This document shows positions 13,491-20,605 of a stretch of 23,180 nucleotides of DNA, piece after piece. The DNA comes from DASZZZ01 sp036260375. Lineage in GTDB: Bacteria > Actinomycetota > CADDZG01 > WHSQ01. A program made the translations under genes and the position numbers. The stretch lies in assembly GCA_036260375.1 (NCBI GenBank), contig DASZZZ010000013.1, positions 1 to 23,180 of the forward strand, given 5' to 3'. Within the stretch, counting starts at the first letter, position 1; each line of letters opens with the position of its first letter. The notes under the pieces were generated by a model that did not search any database, was not told the DNA's origin, and saw only the letters and a list, made by a program, of their open reading frames with translations.

Positions 13491-14752
13491 CGAACCCGGG
13501 GTGGGCCGACTGGCAGGCCGTCGAGAAGGTCGACCCCGACATCGCCGCGGCGATCGTCGCGGAGGTGCGGCGCGAGAACTCCAAGATCGAGCTGATCGCG
13601 TCGGAGAACTTCTCGTCGCCGGCGGTGCTGGCGGCGCTCGGCACGCCGCTGACGAACAAGTACGCCGAGGGCTACCCGGGCAAGCGCTACTACGGCGGCT
13701 GCGAGCACGTCGACGTCGCCGAGAACCTCGCGATCGAGCGCGCCAAGGCGTTGTTCGGGGCCGAGCACGTCAACGTCCAGCCGCACGCCGGCGCGACCGC
13801 GAACGCGGCGGCGTACTTCGCGTTCCTCGAGCCGGGCGACAAGATCCTCGGCATGGCTCTCCCGCACGGCGGGCACCTCACCCACGGCCACTTCGCCAAC
13901 TTCTCCGGCAAGGTGTTCGACGCGGTGCACTACGGCGTGCGCGAGTCGGACGAGCTCATCGACCTCGACGAGGTCGCCGACATCGCGCGGCGCGAGCGCC
14001 CGAAGATGATCGTCGCCGGCGCGTCGGCGTACTCGCGCACGTGGGACTTCGCCGCGTTCCGCGCGATCGCCGACGAGGTCGGCGCGCTGTTCCTCGTCGA
14101 CGCCGCGCACTTCATCGGCCTCGTCGCCGGCGGGGCGCACGCGAACCCCGTGCCACATGCCGACGTCGTCACGTGCACGACGCACAAGACGCTGCGCGGC
14201 CCCCGCGGGGCGATGATCATGTGTCGCAGCGAGCACGCCGCGGCGATCGACAAGAGCGTGTTCCCCGGATGGCAGGGGGGCCCGCTGATGCATTCGATCG
14301 CCGCCAAGGCGGTCGCGTTCGCCGAGGCCGCGACCGACGACTTCAAGGACTACTCGCACCGGACCGTCGACAACGCGCGCACGATGGCGCAGGTGTTCGC
14401 CGACGAGGGCCTGCGCATCGTGTCGGGCGGGACCGACAACCACCTGATGCTCGTCGACCTGCGCCCCGCCGGGCTCACCGGGCGCGACGCCGAGGCGCGG
14501 CTCGACGACGTCGGCATCACCGTCAACAAGAACGCGATCCCGTACGACCCCGAGAAGCCGTTCGTCGCGTCGGGTATCCGCGTCGGCACGCCCGCGGTGA
14601 CGACGTGCGGCATGCGCACCGACGACGTCGCCGAGGTCGCGCGCCTCATCGCCCGCGTGCTGCGCGACGACTCCGACGCGACGCGCGCCGACGTCCGCGG
14701 GCGCGTGCGCGAGCTGACCGAGACGTTCCGCCCGTATCCCGACGTCGCATGA
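13487..14752 (+). CDS. glyA: Serine hydroxymethyltransferase
   Basis: A 421-residue PLP enzyme converting serine and tetrahydrofolate to glycine and 5,10-methylene-THF, the main one-carbon source. Landmarks are IELIASENFSS (35-44), NKYAEGYPGKRYYGGCE (57-73), HGGHLTHG (127-134), the PLP Lys234 in TTHKTLRGPRGAMI (231-244) and FPGWQGGP. Two sites differ from the E. coli form: the phosphate-binding loop is HAGATAN (100-106) instead of HSGSQAN, and the Asp-His stacking loop is DAAHFIGL (205-212) instead of DMAHVAGL. The latter is common in actinobacteria; the former removes both side-chain Ser groups. The ATG overlaps the rpiB stop. Length and catalytic Lys are normal, so it is expected to be active. 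Confidence 0.96.
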   Translation: MTNPGWADWQAVEKVDPDIAAAIVAEVRRENSKIELIASENFSSPAVLAALGTPLTNKYAEGYPGKRYYGGCEHVDVAENLAIERAKALFGAEHVNVQPHAGATANAAAYFAFLEPGDKILGMALPHGGHLTHGHFANFSGKVFDAVHYGVRESDELIDLDEVADIARRERPKMIVAGASAYSRTWDFAAFRAIADEVGALFLVDAAHFIGLVAGGAHANPVPHADVVTCTTHKTLRGPRGAMIMCRSEHAAAIDKSVFPGWQGGPLMHSIAAKAVAFAEAATDDFKDYSHRTVDNARTMAQVFADEGLRIVSGGTDNHLMLVDLRPAGLTGRDAEARLDDVGITVNKNAIPYDPEKPFVASGIRVGTPAVTTCGMRTDDVAEVARLIARVLRDDSDATRADVRGRVRELTETFRPYPDVA

Positions 14753-14768
14753 CGGGCGGCGCGCGCTC

Positions 14769-15881
14769 GTGATCCCGTACCTGCTGACGGGTCTCGTCGC
14801 GGCGACCATGACGTTCGTCGCGACGCCCGTCGTGCGCTGGTTCGCGACGCGCGTCGGCGCCATCGACCACCCGAGCGATCGCAAGGTCCATGCCCGGCCG
14901 ACGCCGACGCTCGGCGGCCTCGCCATCCTCGTCGGCATCCTCGGCGCCGGCGCGCTCGCGTCGACGCTGCCGGACTTCCGTCCGATCTTCCGGTCGTCGT
15001 CGGAGCCGCTCGGCATCGGGCTCGCCGCGATAGTGATCTTCGCCCTCGGCGCGGTCGACGACCTGCGCGCGCTGCCGGCCCCCGTCAAGCTCGCCGGGCA
15101 GGTGTTCGCCTCCGGGATCCTGTTCCTCGCCGGCGTCCGCATGCAGTTCCTGCTGCTGCCCGACGCGTTCTACTCGCTGAGCGAGGACGTCTCGGTCATC
15201 ATCACGGTGCTGTGGATGGTGGCGATGATCAACGCCGTCAACCTCGTCGACGGCCTCGACGGGCTCGCCGCCGGCATCGTCGCCATCGCCGCGTCCGCGT
15301 TCTTCGTCTACAGCTTCCAGTTCGCCGAGATCCTCGACGTGCCGACGTCGGGCCCGCTCGCGGCGATCGTCATCGTGGGCGCCGCGCTCGGCTTCCTGCG
15401 GCACAACTTCCATCCCGCCAAGATCTTCATGGGCGACTCCGGCAGCATGCTGCTGGGGCTCGTGCTCGGGGCCGCGACGATGTCGGGCATCGGGCAGGCG
15501 CCCGCGCCGACGCAGTTCTCGCCGTCGACGTCGGACGTCTTCCTCGCCTACTTCCCGCTGCTGATCCCGCTGTCGGTGCTCGCGATCCCGCTGCTCGACG
15601 CCGCGTTCGCGATCGTGCGGCGCGCCCGCCGCCGCCGCAGCGTGTTCCACGCCGACAAGCAGCACCTGCACCACCGCCTCATGGACCTCGGCCACGGCCA
15701 CCGCGCCGCGGTCGTCGTCATGTACGTGTGGTCGGCGCTCGCGGCGGGGGCCGGGCTCGCGTTCACGTTCCCGATCGGGTCGAAGGTCATCTTCGCCCTG
15801 CCGATCGCGGTCGGGGCGATCGTGCTCTACACGCTGTTCCCGCTGCTCACCAAGGTGATCCAGGAGCGCCTGCGGCCGTAG
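14769..15881 (+). CDS. wecA: Undecaprenyl-phosphate GlcNAc-1-phosphate transferase (WecA/TagO/Rfe type)
   Basis: A 370-residue polytopic membrane enzyme (about 10-11 helices) of the PNPT family. It transfers a sugar-1-phosphate, probably GlcNAc-1-P, from UDP-sugar to polyprenyl phosphate, starting cell-surface glycan synthesis (arabinogalactan linker in mycobacteria, teichoic acids in firmicutes). Motifs are DHPSDRKVHARPTPTLGG (33-50), the Asp97-Asp98 pair in GAVDDLRALP, the catalytic NLVDGLDGLAAG (158-169), FMGDSGSMLLG (220-230) and the cytoplasmic HADKQHLHHRL (294-304) that separates WecA-like enzymes from MraY. The GTG start is 16 bases after glyA. In M. tuberculosis the orthologue (rfe) occupies the same place before the ATP synthase genes. 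The exact donor sugar cannot be read from the sequence. Confidence 0.93.
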   Translation: MIPYLLTGLVAATMTFVATPVVRWFATRVGAIDHPSDRKVHARPTPTLGGLAILVGILGAGALASTLPDFRPIFRSSSEPLGIGLAAIVIFALGAVDDLRALPAPVKLAGQVFASGILFLAGVRMQFLLLPDAFYSLSEDVSVIITVLWMVAMINAVNLVDGLDGLAAGIVAIAASAFFVYSFQFAEILDVPTSGPLAAIVIVGAALGFLRHNFHPAKIFMGDSGSMLLGLVLGAATMSGIGQAPAPTQFSPSTSDVFLAYFPLLIPLSVLAIPLLDAAFAIVRRARRRRSVFHADKQHLHHRLMDLGHGHRAAVVVMYVWSALAAGAGLAFTFPIGSKVIFALPIAVGAIVLYTLFPLLTKVIQERLRP

Positions 15882-15888
15882 GGCGGCG

Positions 15889-15905
15889 GTGGCGCACGGC
15901 GCCAC
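15889..15905 (+). terminator. Short hairpin after wecA
   Basis: GTGGCGC-ACG-GCGCCAC, a perfect 7-bp stem with a 3-base loop, begins 8 bases after the wecA stop. No T-run follows. It may mark the end of the rpiB-glyA-wecA transcript before the ATP synthase promoter; termination efficiency cannot be judged. Confidence 0.45.
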
Positions 15906-15916
15906 GATGAGGTACT

Positions 15917-15934
15917 TTGTGAAAGGATTCACAA
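15917..15934. promoter_or_regulatory. Rex-type operator before the ATP synthase operon
   Basis: TTGTGAAAGGATTCACAA is a perfect 7-4-7 inverted repeat matching the known Rex operator pattern TTGTGAA-N4-TTCACAA at all 14 defined positions. Rex is a repressor that leaves its site when the NADH/NAD+ ratio rises. The site is centred about 32 bases upstream of the likely -10 box (15958-15963), so a bound dimer would cover the -35 region. It is strikingly AT-rich for this sequence, which makes a chance match unlikely. No rex gene lies in the window. Confidence 0.8.
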
Positions 15935-15957
15935 GCGGCCGGGGTCGCCATCCGGGT

Positions 15958-15963
15958 TAGGAT
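15958..15963 (+). promoter_or_regulatory. Candidate -10 box of the ATP synthase operon
   Basis: TAGGAT (TAnnnT) lies 24 bases downstream of the Rex-type operator and 87 bases before the first gene of the operon. It is the best -10 in the gap. No canonical -35 was found; the operator occupies part of that region. Confidence 0.45.
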
Positions 15964-15979
15964 TCGCCCGTCCCGGGCT

Positions 15980-16009
15980 CCGGCGCCACGGCGCCGGGCC
16001 GGCGCCGGC
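15980..16009 (+). repeat. Paired GC-rich palindromes in the atp leader
   Basis: CCGGCGCC-AC-GGCGCCGG (15980-15997) is directly followed by the 12-bp palindrome GCCGGCGCCGGC (15998-16009). In the predicted leader RNA these give strong adjacent hairpins or one alternative longer pairing, since the arms share the GGCGCC core. They could stabilise the transcript's 5' end or attenuate transcription. There is no T-run and no reading frame that looks like a leader peptide. Confidence 0.5.
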
Positions 16010-16049
16010 GGCGGGAGGTCCAGGCCGTCGAGCCGAGGGGACGTGCCCG

Positions 16050-16274
16050 ATGAGCGAGAAGCCGAGCCAGCGCGGCGGCTGGAAGTCGGACGCCGCGAGC
16101 ATGATGTCGCTCGGGTTCGAGTTCGCCGGCGCGGTGCTCCTGTTCTGGTTCCTGGGGCGCCTCGTCGACGGGTGGCTCGGGACGGAGCCGTGGGTGCAGC
16201 TCGCGGGAGCGATCCTCGGCTGGATAGGGGGCACGATCCACGTCGTCGTCGCGGTGCAGAGGAGAAACGGTTGA
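16050..16274 (+). CDS. Small AtpZ/AtpI-like membrane protein of the ATP synthase operon
   Basis: A 74-residue protein with two predicted membrane helices (about 19-39 and 47-68) and the pattern GFEFAGAVLLFWFLGRLVDGWLG followed by GAILGWIGGTIHVVV, typical of the small 'putative F0F1-ATPase subunit' family (AtpZ/AtpI-like). Members are thought to help c-ring assembly or Mg2+ handling. It is the first gene after the Rex-type operator; its ATG is preceded by AGGGG at 16036-16040 at a somewhat long spacing. It ends in a four-base overlap with the next gene (TTGA). Identification rests on size, topology and position. Confidence 0.85.
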   Translation: MSEKPSQRGGWKSDAASMMSLGFEFAGAVLLFWFLGRLVDGWLGTEPWVQLAGAILGWIGGTIHVVVAVQRRNG

Positions 16275-16717
16275 TCGAGCTCAGCATGGTGCGGCGCATG
16301 GCGGTGCGGGCCGCCGCGCTGGCGCCCGTGCTTCTCACCGCCCTCGCCGTGCTCGGCGGGTGGGACTACGCGTTCTCCGGCGCCGTCGGCCTCGTCATGA
16401 TGGTGGCCAACCTGTGGCTCTCGGCGCGCATCATCGGAGGCGTCGCCGAGCGCACCCCCGCCCTGCTCATGCCGGCGGCCCTGGCGACGTTCGTGCTCGG
16501 GCTGCTGCTGCTGACAGGCGTCGCGCTGGGGCTCCAGGCGCTCGACGCCGTCGTCTTCCCCGTCACCGGGTTCGTCCTCGTCGGCAGTCATCTCCTGCTC
16601 GTGCTGTGGGAGGCCGGCGGGGCGTACGGCAAGCACGAGGCGCACGCCACGACAGCACGCAGCGACGGCCCCGTGGGGGCCGGGACGACGTCCGACGCGG
16701 TGGACACGAGGAGCTGA
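16271..16717 (+). CDS. atpI: AtpI-like ATP synthase assembly protein
   Basis: A 148-residue membrane protein with four predicted helices (about 14-30, 33-51, 63-83, 94-112) and a hydrophilic Ala/Thr/Asp-rich tail from about 117. Position directly before atpB, length and topology match the ATP synthase I-like proteins such as the one before atpB in M. tuberculosis (Rv1303). The likely role is chaperoning c-ring or Fo assembly. The TTG start overlaps the previous stop and has a good AGGAGAAA at 16259-16266; ATG at 16286 would be the alternative. Sequence conservation in this family is low, so naming leans on context. Confidence 0.8.
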   Translation: MIELSMVRRMAVRAAALAPVLLTALAVLGGWDYAFSGAVGLVMMVANLWLSARIIGGVAERTPALLMPAALATFVLGLLLLTGVALGLQALDAVVFPVTGFVLVGSHLLLVLWEAGGAYGKHEAHATTARSDGPVGAGTTSDAVDTRS

Positions 16718-16721
16718 GCCT

Positions 16722-17555
16722 ATGGAGATAGACGTCAACCACCTCTTCTTCTGGGAGCCGATCTGGTTCGCGGACACGCCGTTCGCCGTCAACCGGGTCG
16801 TCGTCCTGATCTTCCTCGCGTCGTTGCTCTGCATGGCGTTCTTCCTGCTCGGCGCGCGCCGCAAGTCGATCGTGCCGCGCGGCGCGCAGAACGTCGCCGA
16901 GGCGGCGTACCTGTTCGTCCGCAACAACATCGCGGTCGACGTCATCGGACCCGACGGCGTGCGCTTCGCGCCCTATCTCGCGGCGCTGTTCTTCTTCATC
17001 TTCTTCAACAACCTGCTCGAGATCGTGCCGGGCGTGAACTTCCCGACGACGTCGCGCATGGCGCTGCCCGCGTTCCTGGCGCTGCTGACGTGGATCGTGT
17101 TCAACGTCGTCGGCTTCCGGGCCCAGGGCGGCCGCTACCTCAAGGAGACGCTGTTCCCGCCGGGCGTCCCGAAGTTCATCTACGTCCTGCTCACGCCCAT
17201 TGAGCTGTTCTCGGTGTTCATCATCCGTCCGGCGACGCTCGCCATCCGGTTGCTCGCCAACATGATGGCCGGCCACGTCCTGCTGACGGTCTTCTTCCTG
17301 TTCACGCACGACTTCCTCGTCGAGAACCTGACGCCGGTCTCCGCGTTCGGCGGAGTGCTGACGTTCGTCGTCGCGTGCGTCGTGATCATGTTCGAGCTTC
17401 TCGTCATCTCGATCCAGGCGTACATCTTCACGATGCTCACCGCGTTCTACATCGCCGAGTCCGCGCACGGCCACGGCCCCGAGGACCCGCAGGCCGGCGA
17501 GCACGGCGCGCCGCACCACACCGAGGTCGAAGGACTACCCGCCCACGCAGCCTGA
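16722..17555 (+). CDS. atpB: F-type ATP synthase subunit a
   Basis: A 277-residue integral membrane subunit forming the two proton half-channels against the c-ring. The essential arginine is Arg176 in RPATLAIRLLANMMAGHVLL (169-188), and ELLVISIQAYIFTMLTAFYI (225-244) is the matching helix with Gln232, equivalent to E. coli Gln252. The residues equivalent to E. coli Glu219 and His245 are His185 and Glu225, the exchanged pair found in many bacteria and mitochondria. Five to six helices are predicted. The tail after 246 is His/Glu/Gly-rich. GAGGAG at 16708-16713 sets the ATG. It lies 4 bases after atpI. Confidence 0.97.
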   Translation: MEIDVNHLFFWEPIWFADTPFAVNRVVVLIFLASLLCMAFFLLGARRKSIVPRGAQNVAEAAYLFVRNNIAVDVIGPDGVRFAPYLAALFFFIFFNNLLEIVPGVNFPTTSRMALPAFLALLTWIVFNVVGFRAQGGRYLKETLFPPGVPKFIYVLLTPIELFSVFIIRPATLAIRLLANMMAGHVLLTVFFLFTHDFLVENLTPVSAFGGVLTFVVACVVIMFELLVISIQAYIFTMLTAFYIAESAHGHGPEDPQAGEHGAPHHTEVEGLPAHAA

Positions 17556-17577
17556 TCTTCAGACGGAGGAGGAACGA

Positions 17578-17835
17578 ATGGTCGACGGAATCACAATCCT
17601 TGCGCAGGAAGCCGGCCTCACCGACGAGGGCCTGTCGTCGCTCGCCGCCGGTCTCGTCTACGGCCTCGCGGCCATCGGCCCGGGGATCGGCATCGGGCTC
17701 GTGTTCTCGAGCGCGATCGAGGCGATGGCGCGCCAGCCCGAGACCGCGGGTCAGACGCGCACGACGATGTTCCTCGGCTTCGCGCTCATCGAGGCTCTTG
17801 CGCTGATCGGTTTCGTCCTTTCCTTCATCGTCTAG
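17578..17835 (+). CDS. atpE: F-type ATP synthase subunit c
   Basis: An 85-residue two-helix proteolipid; the c-ring of these subunits rotates with proton flow. The first helix contains the Gly-rich GPGIGIG (34-40), the polar loop has ARQPE (51-55), and the proton-carrying carboxylate is Glu72 in LGFALIEALALIGFVL. The residue after it is Ala, not the Ser/Thr of sodium-type rings, so proton coupling is expected. The N-terminal 15 residues are longer than in E. coli. A very strong GGAGGAGGAA (17565-17574) precedes the ATG, fitting the need for many copies per complex. Subunit c is the bedaquiline target in mycobacteria. Confidence 0.97.
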   Translation: MVDGITILAQEAGLTDEGLSSLAAGLVYGLAAIGPGIGIGLVFSSAIEAMARQPETAGQTRTTMFLGFALIEALALIGFVLSFIV

Positions 17836-17847
17836 CCGGGAGCGACC

Positions 17848-18414
17848 ATGACACTGGCAACCACGCTGCTTGCGGCAGCGGAAGAAGAGCGGGAGGGCAT
17901 CGACCTCGTCCTGCCCGACGTCGCCGAGCTGTTGTGGGGCGCGCTCGCGTTCCTCGTCGTGCTCGGCGTGCTCACCAAGGTCGCGTTCCCGCGGCTCCGC
18001 TCGGCCATCGAGGCGCGCGAGCAGAAGATCCGCGGCGACCTCGAGTCCGCCGAGCGCGCGCGCAACGAGGCGCAGCGGTCGCTCGACGAGTACAAGGAGC
18101 AGCTCGCCGAGGCGCGCGGCGAGGCCAACCGCATCATCGAGGAGGCCCGCTCGCAGGCCGAGGACGTGCGCCGCGAGATCACCCAGCGCGCCGAGCGCGA
18201 CGCCGAGGCGATCGTCGCCCGCGCCCAGGAGCAGATCGACGCCGAGCGACGCCGCACCGTGCAGGAGCTGCAGAGCCAGATCGCCGACATGTCCATCGAG
18301 CTCGCCGAGAAGGTCGTCGGCCGCTCGCTGGACTCGCCCACGCAGCGGGAGCTCGTCGACGCGTACATCCGCGAGGTGTCGGGCATGACCGCCGACGGGG
18401 GGAGCCGCACCTGA
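17848..18414 (+). CDS. atpF: F-type ATP synthase subunit b
   Basis: A 188-residue peripheral-stalk subunit with one N-terminal membrane helix (about 28-46, LLWGALAFLVVLGVLTKVAF) and a long charged coiled coil (about 50-160, repeated Ala/Glu/Arg heptads such as EREGID ... RSAIEAREQKIRGDLESAE). It ends with the conserved dimer and delta-binding segment AEKVVGRSLDSPTQRELVDAYI. GGGAG upstream of the ATG is the ribosome binding site. It overlaps atpH by one base (TGATG). It is a normal separate b subunit; mycobacteria instead carry an additional b fused to delta, which is not the case here. Confidence 0.96.
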   Translation: MTLATTLLAAAEEEREGIDLVLPDVAELLWGALAFLVVLGVLTKVAFPRLRSAIEAREQKIRGDLESAERARNEAQRSLDEYKEQLAEARGEANRIIEEARSQAEDVRREITQRAERDAEAIVARAQEQIDAERRRTVQELQSQIADMSIELAEKVVGRSLDSPTQRELVDAYIREVSGMTADGGSRT

Positions 18415-18950
18415 TGGCCGCCGACGCCGTCATCCACGGCTACGCCGAGGCGCTCTTCCAGGTCGTCCGGGCCGAGGGCGAGCTCGACCGCGTCGACGAC
18501 GAGCTGTTCCGCTTCGGCAAGCTGCTGGAGGGCAACTACGAGCTCAAGCAGGCGCTGTCGGACCAGACGCTCGACGTCGCGCAGCGTCGTCGCATCCTCG
18601 AGGAGCTCCTCGCCGGCAAGGTCTCGGAGCACACGCTCGGGCTGTTGACGTTCATCGTCGCGCAGGGCCGGGCGCGCCAGCTGCCTCAGATCCTCGACGA
18701 GCTCGGCGACCTCGCGGCGCAGGCGCGCAACACCGCGGTCGCCGAGGTGCGCAGCGCAGTGCCGCTCGACGAGCGCCAGCGCGACGAGCTCGCGGCGGCA
18801 CTGTCGAAGGCGACCGGAAAGAACGTCGAGATCAAGGTCCTCGTGGACCCCTCGGTAATCGGAGGTGTCGTCGCGAAGATCGGCGACACCGTCATCGACG
18901 GCACCGTGAGGCGCCGCCTCGATCAGCTGAAGGAGCAGGTGAGGGCATAG
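18414..18950 (+). CDS. atpH: F-type ATP synthase subunit delta
   Basis: A 178-residue subunit, normal length for delta/OSCP, joining the b stalk to the top of the alpha3beta3 head. The N-terminal helical domain begins YAEALFQVVRAEGELDRVDDEL, the middle has the FIVAQGRARQLPQILDEL segment, and the C-terminal domain ends in the family signature VDPSVIGGVVAKIGDTVIDGTVRRRLDQLK. The ATG overlaps the atpF stop by one base and the stop overlaps the atpA GTG by one base, so translation is coupled throughout. The short form rules out a mycobacterial-type b-delta fusion. Confidence 0.96.
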   Translation: MAADAVIHGYAEALFQVVRAEGELDRVDDELFRFGKLLEGNYELKQALSDQTLDVAQRRRILEELLAGKVSEHTLGLLTFIVAQGRARQLPQILDELGDLAAQARNTAVAEVRSAVPLDERQRDELAAALSKATGKNVEIKVLVDPSVIGGVVAKIGDTVIDGTVRRRLDQLKEQVRA

Positions 18951-20602
18951 TGGCACAGAGGGTCGAATCCGACTTCACGATCAGCTCCGAGGACATCTCC
19001 TCGGTCCTGCGCAGGTACGTCGAGGACTACCGGCCGAGCGTCGAGCGCGAGGAGGTCGGCGTCGTGAGCGAGGTCGGCGACGGCATCGCGCGCGTCACCG
19101 GGCTGCCCGGCGCCATGGTCAACGAGATGCTCGAGTTCCCCGGCGGCATCGTCGGGCTCGCGATGAACCTCGACGAGCGCGACATCGGCGCCGTCGTGCT
19201 GGGCGACGCCGAGCACATCCAGGAGGGCGACCCCGTCAAGCAGACGGGCCAGATCCTGTCGGTCCCGGTCGGCGACGGCATGCTCGGGCGCGTCGTCGAC
19301 GCCCTCGGCAACCCCGTCGACGGCAAGGGCCCGATCCGGTCCGACGCGCGCCGGCCGCTCGAGGTCCAGGCCCCCGGCGTCACGGCGCGGCAGCCGGTGA
19401 AGGAGCCGCTGCAGACGGGCATCAAGGCCATCGACGCGATGACGCCGATCGGCCGCGGCCAGCGCCAGCTCATCATCGGCGACCGCCAGACCGGCAAGAG
19501 CGCCATCGCGATCGACACGATCATCAACCAGCGCGCGCTGTGGGGCACCGACGCACAGGTGAAGTGCATCTACGTCGCCGTCGGGCAGAAGGCGTCGACC
19601 GTCGCCGAGATCGTCGCCGCGCTCGAGGAGTACGGCGCGATGGACTACACGGTCGTCGTCAACGCGCCCGCCAGCGACCCCGCCCCGTTCCAGTACCTCG
19701 CGCCGTACGCCGGCTGCGCCATGGGCCAGCACTGGATGGAGAACGGCGAGCACGCGCTCATCGTCTACGACGACCTCTCCAAGCAGGCGGTCGCCTACCG
19801 GCAGCTGTCGCTGCTGCTGCGGCGGCCTCCGGGCCGCGAGGCGTACCCGGGCGACGTCTTCTACCTCCACTCGCGTCTGCTCGAGCGCGCCGCGAAGCTG
19901 TCGGACGAGAACGGGGGCGGGTCGCTCACCGCGCTGCCGCTCATCGAGACCAAGGGCGGCGACGTCTCCGCGTACATCCCGCCCAACGTGATCTCGATCA
20001 CCGACGGCCAGATCTACCTCCAGACCGACCTCTTCCGCTCCGGCGTGCGCCCCGCGGTCGACGTGGGCATCTCCGTCTCGCGGGTGGGCGGCAACGCCCA
20101 GATCAAGGCCATGAAGTCGGTGGCCGGCACGCTGAAGCTCGACCTGGCCCAGTTCCGGGAGCTGGAGGCCTTCGCCAGCTTCGGCTCCGAGCTCGACAAG
20201 CTGTCCCAGGCCCAGCTCGACCGGGGCTACAAGCTCACCGAGCTGCTCAAGCAGGGCCTGCACTCGCCGCTCAAAGTCGAGGAGCAGGTCATCTCCATCT
20301 ACGCCGGCACCAAGGGCTTCCTCGACGACATCCCCACCGCCGACGTGGGCCGCTTCGAGGCCGAGCTCCTCGAGGAGTTCCGCAGCCGCTACTCCGACCT
20401 CCTCAACGAGATCAAGGAGTCGGGCAAGCTGCCCGACGAGGAGAAGCTGAAGTCGGCCATGGAGGAGTTCGCCGGCCGCTTCCAGCCCACGCAGGACAAG
20501 GGCGAGGACGACGGCAAGAAGTCCGACGACAAGAAGTCGGACGAGAAGAAGTCGAGCGGGGACGAGACGGCCGAGATGGACGCCAAGGCCGAGGAGAAGT
20601 AG
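18950..20602 (+). CDS. atpA: F-type ATP synthase subunit alpha, with charged C-terminal extension
   Basis: A 550-residue non-catalytic nucleotide-binding subunit. Walker A is GDRQTGKS (177-184), the arginine finger is Arg378 in SVSRVGG, and the C-terminal helical domain is complete. After FAGRFQPT a 36-residue Lys/Asp/Glu/Ser-rich extension (515-550) follows. Mycobacterial alpha also has an extension of about this length that restrains ATP hydrolysis, but this one is of lower complexity. The GTG start overlaps the atpH stop. Codon usage changes sharply within the gene: 19 of 37 Ala codons are GCG up to codon 369 and none of 15 after it. The gene may therefore be a hybrid, either biological or from assembly. 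The frame itself is intact across the junction. Confidence 0.96.
   Translation: MAQRVESDFTISSEDISSVLRRYVEDYRPSVEREEVGVVSEVGDGIARVTGLPGAMVNEMLEFPGGIVGLAMNLDERDIGAVVLGDAEHIQEGDPVKQTGQILSVPVGDGMLGRVVDALGNPVDGKGPIRSDARRPLEVQAPGVTARQPVKEPLQTGIKAIDAMTPIGRGQRQLIIGDRQTGKSAIAIDTIINQRALWGTDAQVKCIYVAVGQKASTVAEIVAALEEYGAMDYTVVVNAPASDPAPFQYLAPYAGCAMGQHWMENGEHALIVYDDLSKQAVAYRQLSLLLRRPPGREAYPGDVFYLHSRLLERAAKLSDENGGGSLTALPLIETKGGDVSAYIPPNVISITDGQIYLQTDLFRSGVRPAVDVGISVSRVGGNAQIKAMKSVAGTLKLDLAQFRELEAFASFGSELDKLSQAQLDRGYKLTELLKQGLHSPLKVEEQVISIYAGTKGFLDDIPTADVGRFEAELLEEFRSRYSDLLNEIKESGKLPDEEKLKSAMEEFAGRFQPTQDKGEDDGKKSDDKKSDEKKSSGDETAEMDAKAEEK
20057..20105. other. Codon-usage breakpoint inside atpA
   Basis: The last GCG alanine codon of the left-type usage is at 20054-20056. 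From about 20,100 on, Ala is almost all GCC, Thr mostly ACC, Ser TCC/AGC, and Val GTG rises. The interval encodes VDVGISVSRVGGNAQIK, the most conserved DNA in atpA among actinobacteria, exactly where two related genomes would share identical k-mers. It is marked here as a suspected assembly or recombination joint. Confidence 0.6.
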
Positions 20603-20605
20603 CCC

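Noticed and set aside
20490..20602. Frameshift as the explanation of the charged alpha tail
   Set aside because: The frame stays GC-rich at third positions and ends three bases before the gamma start; alpha tails are known in actinobacteria.
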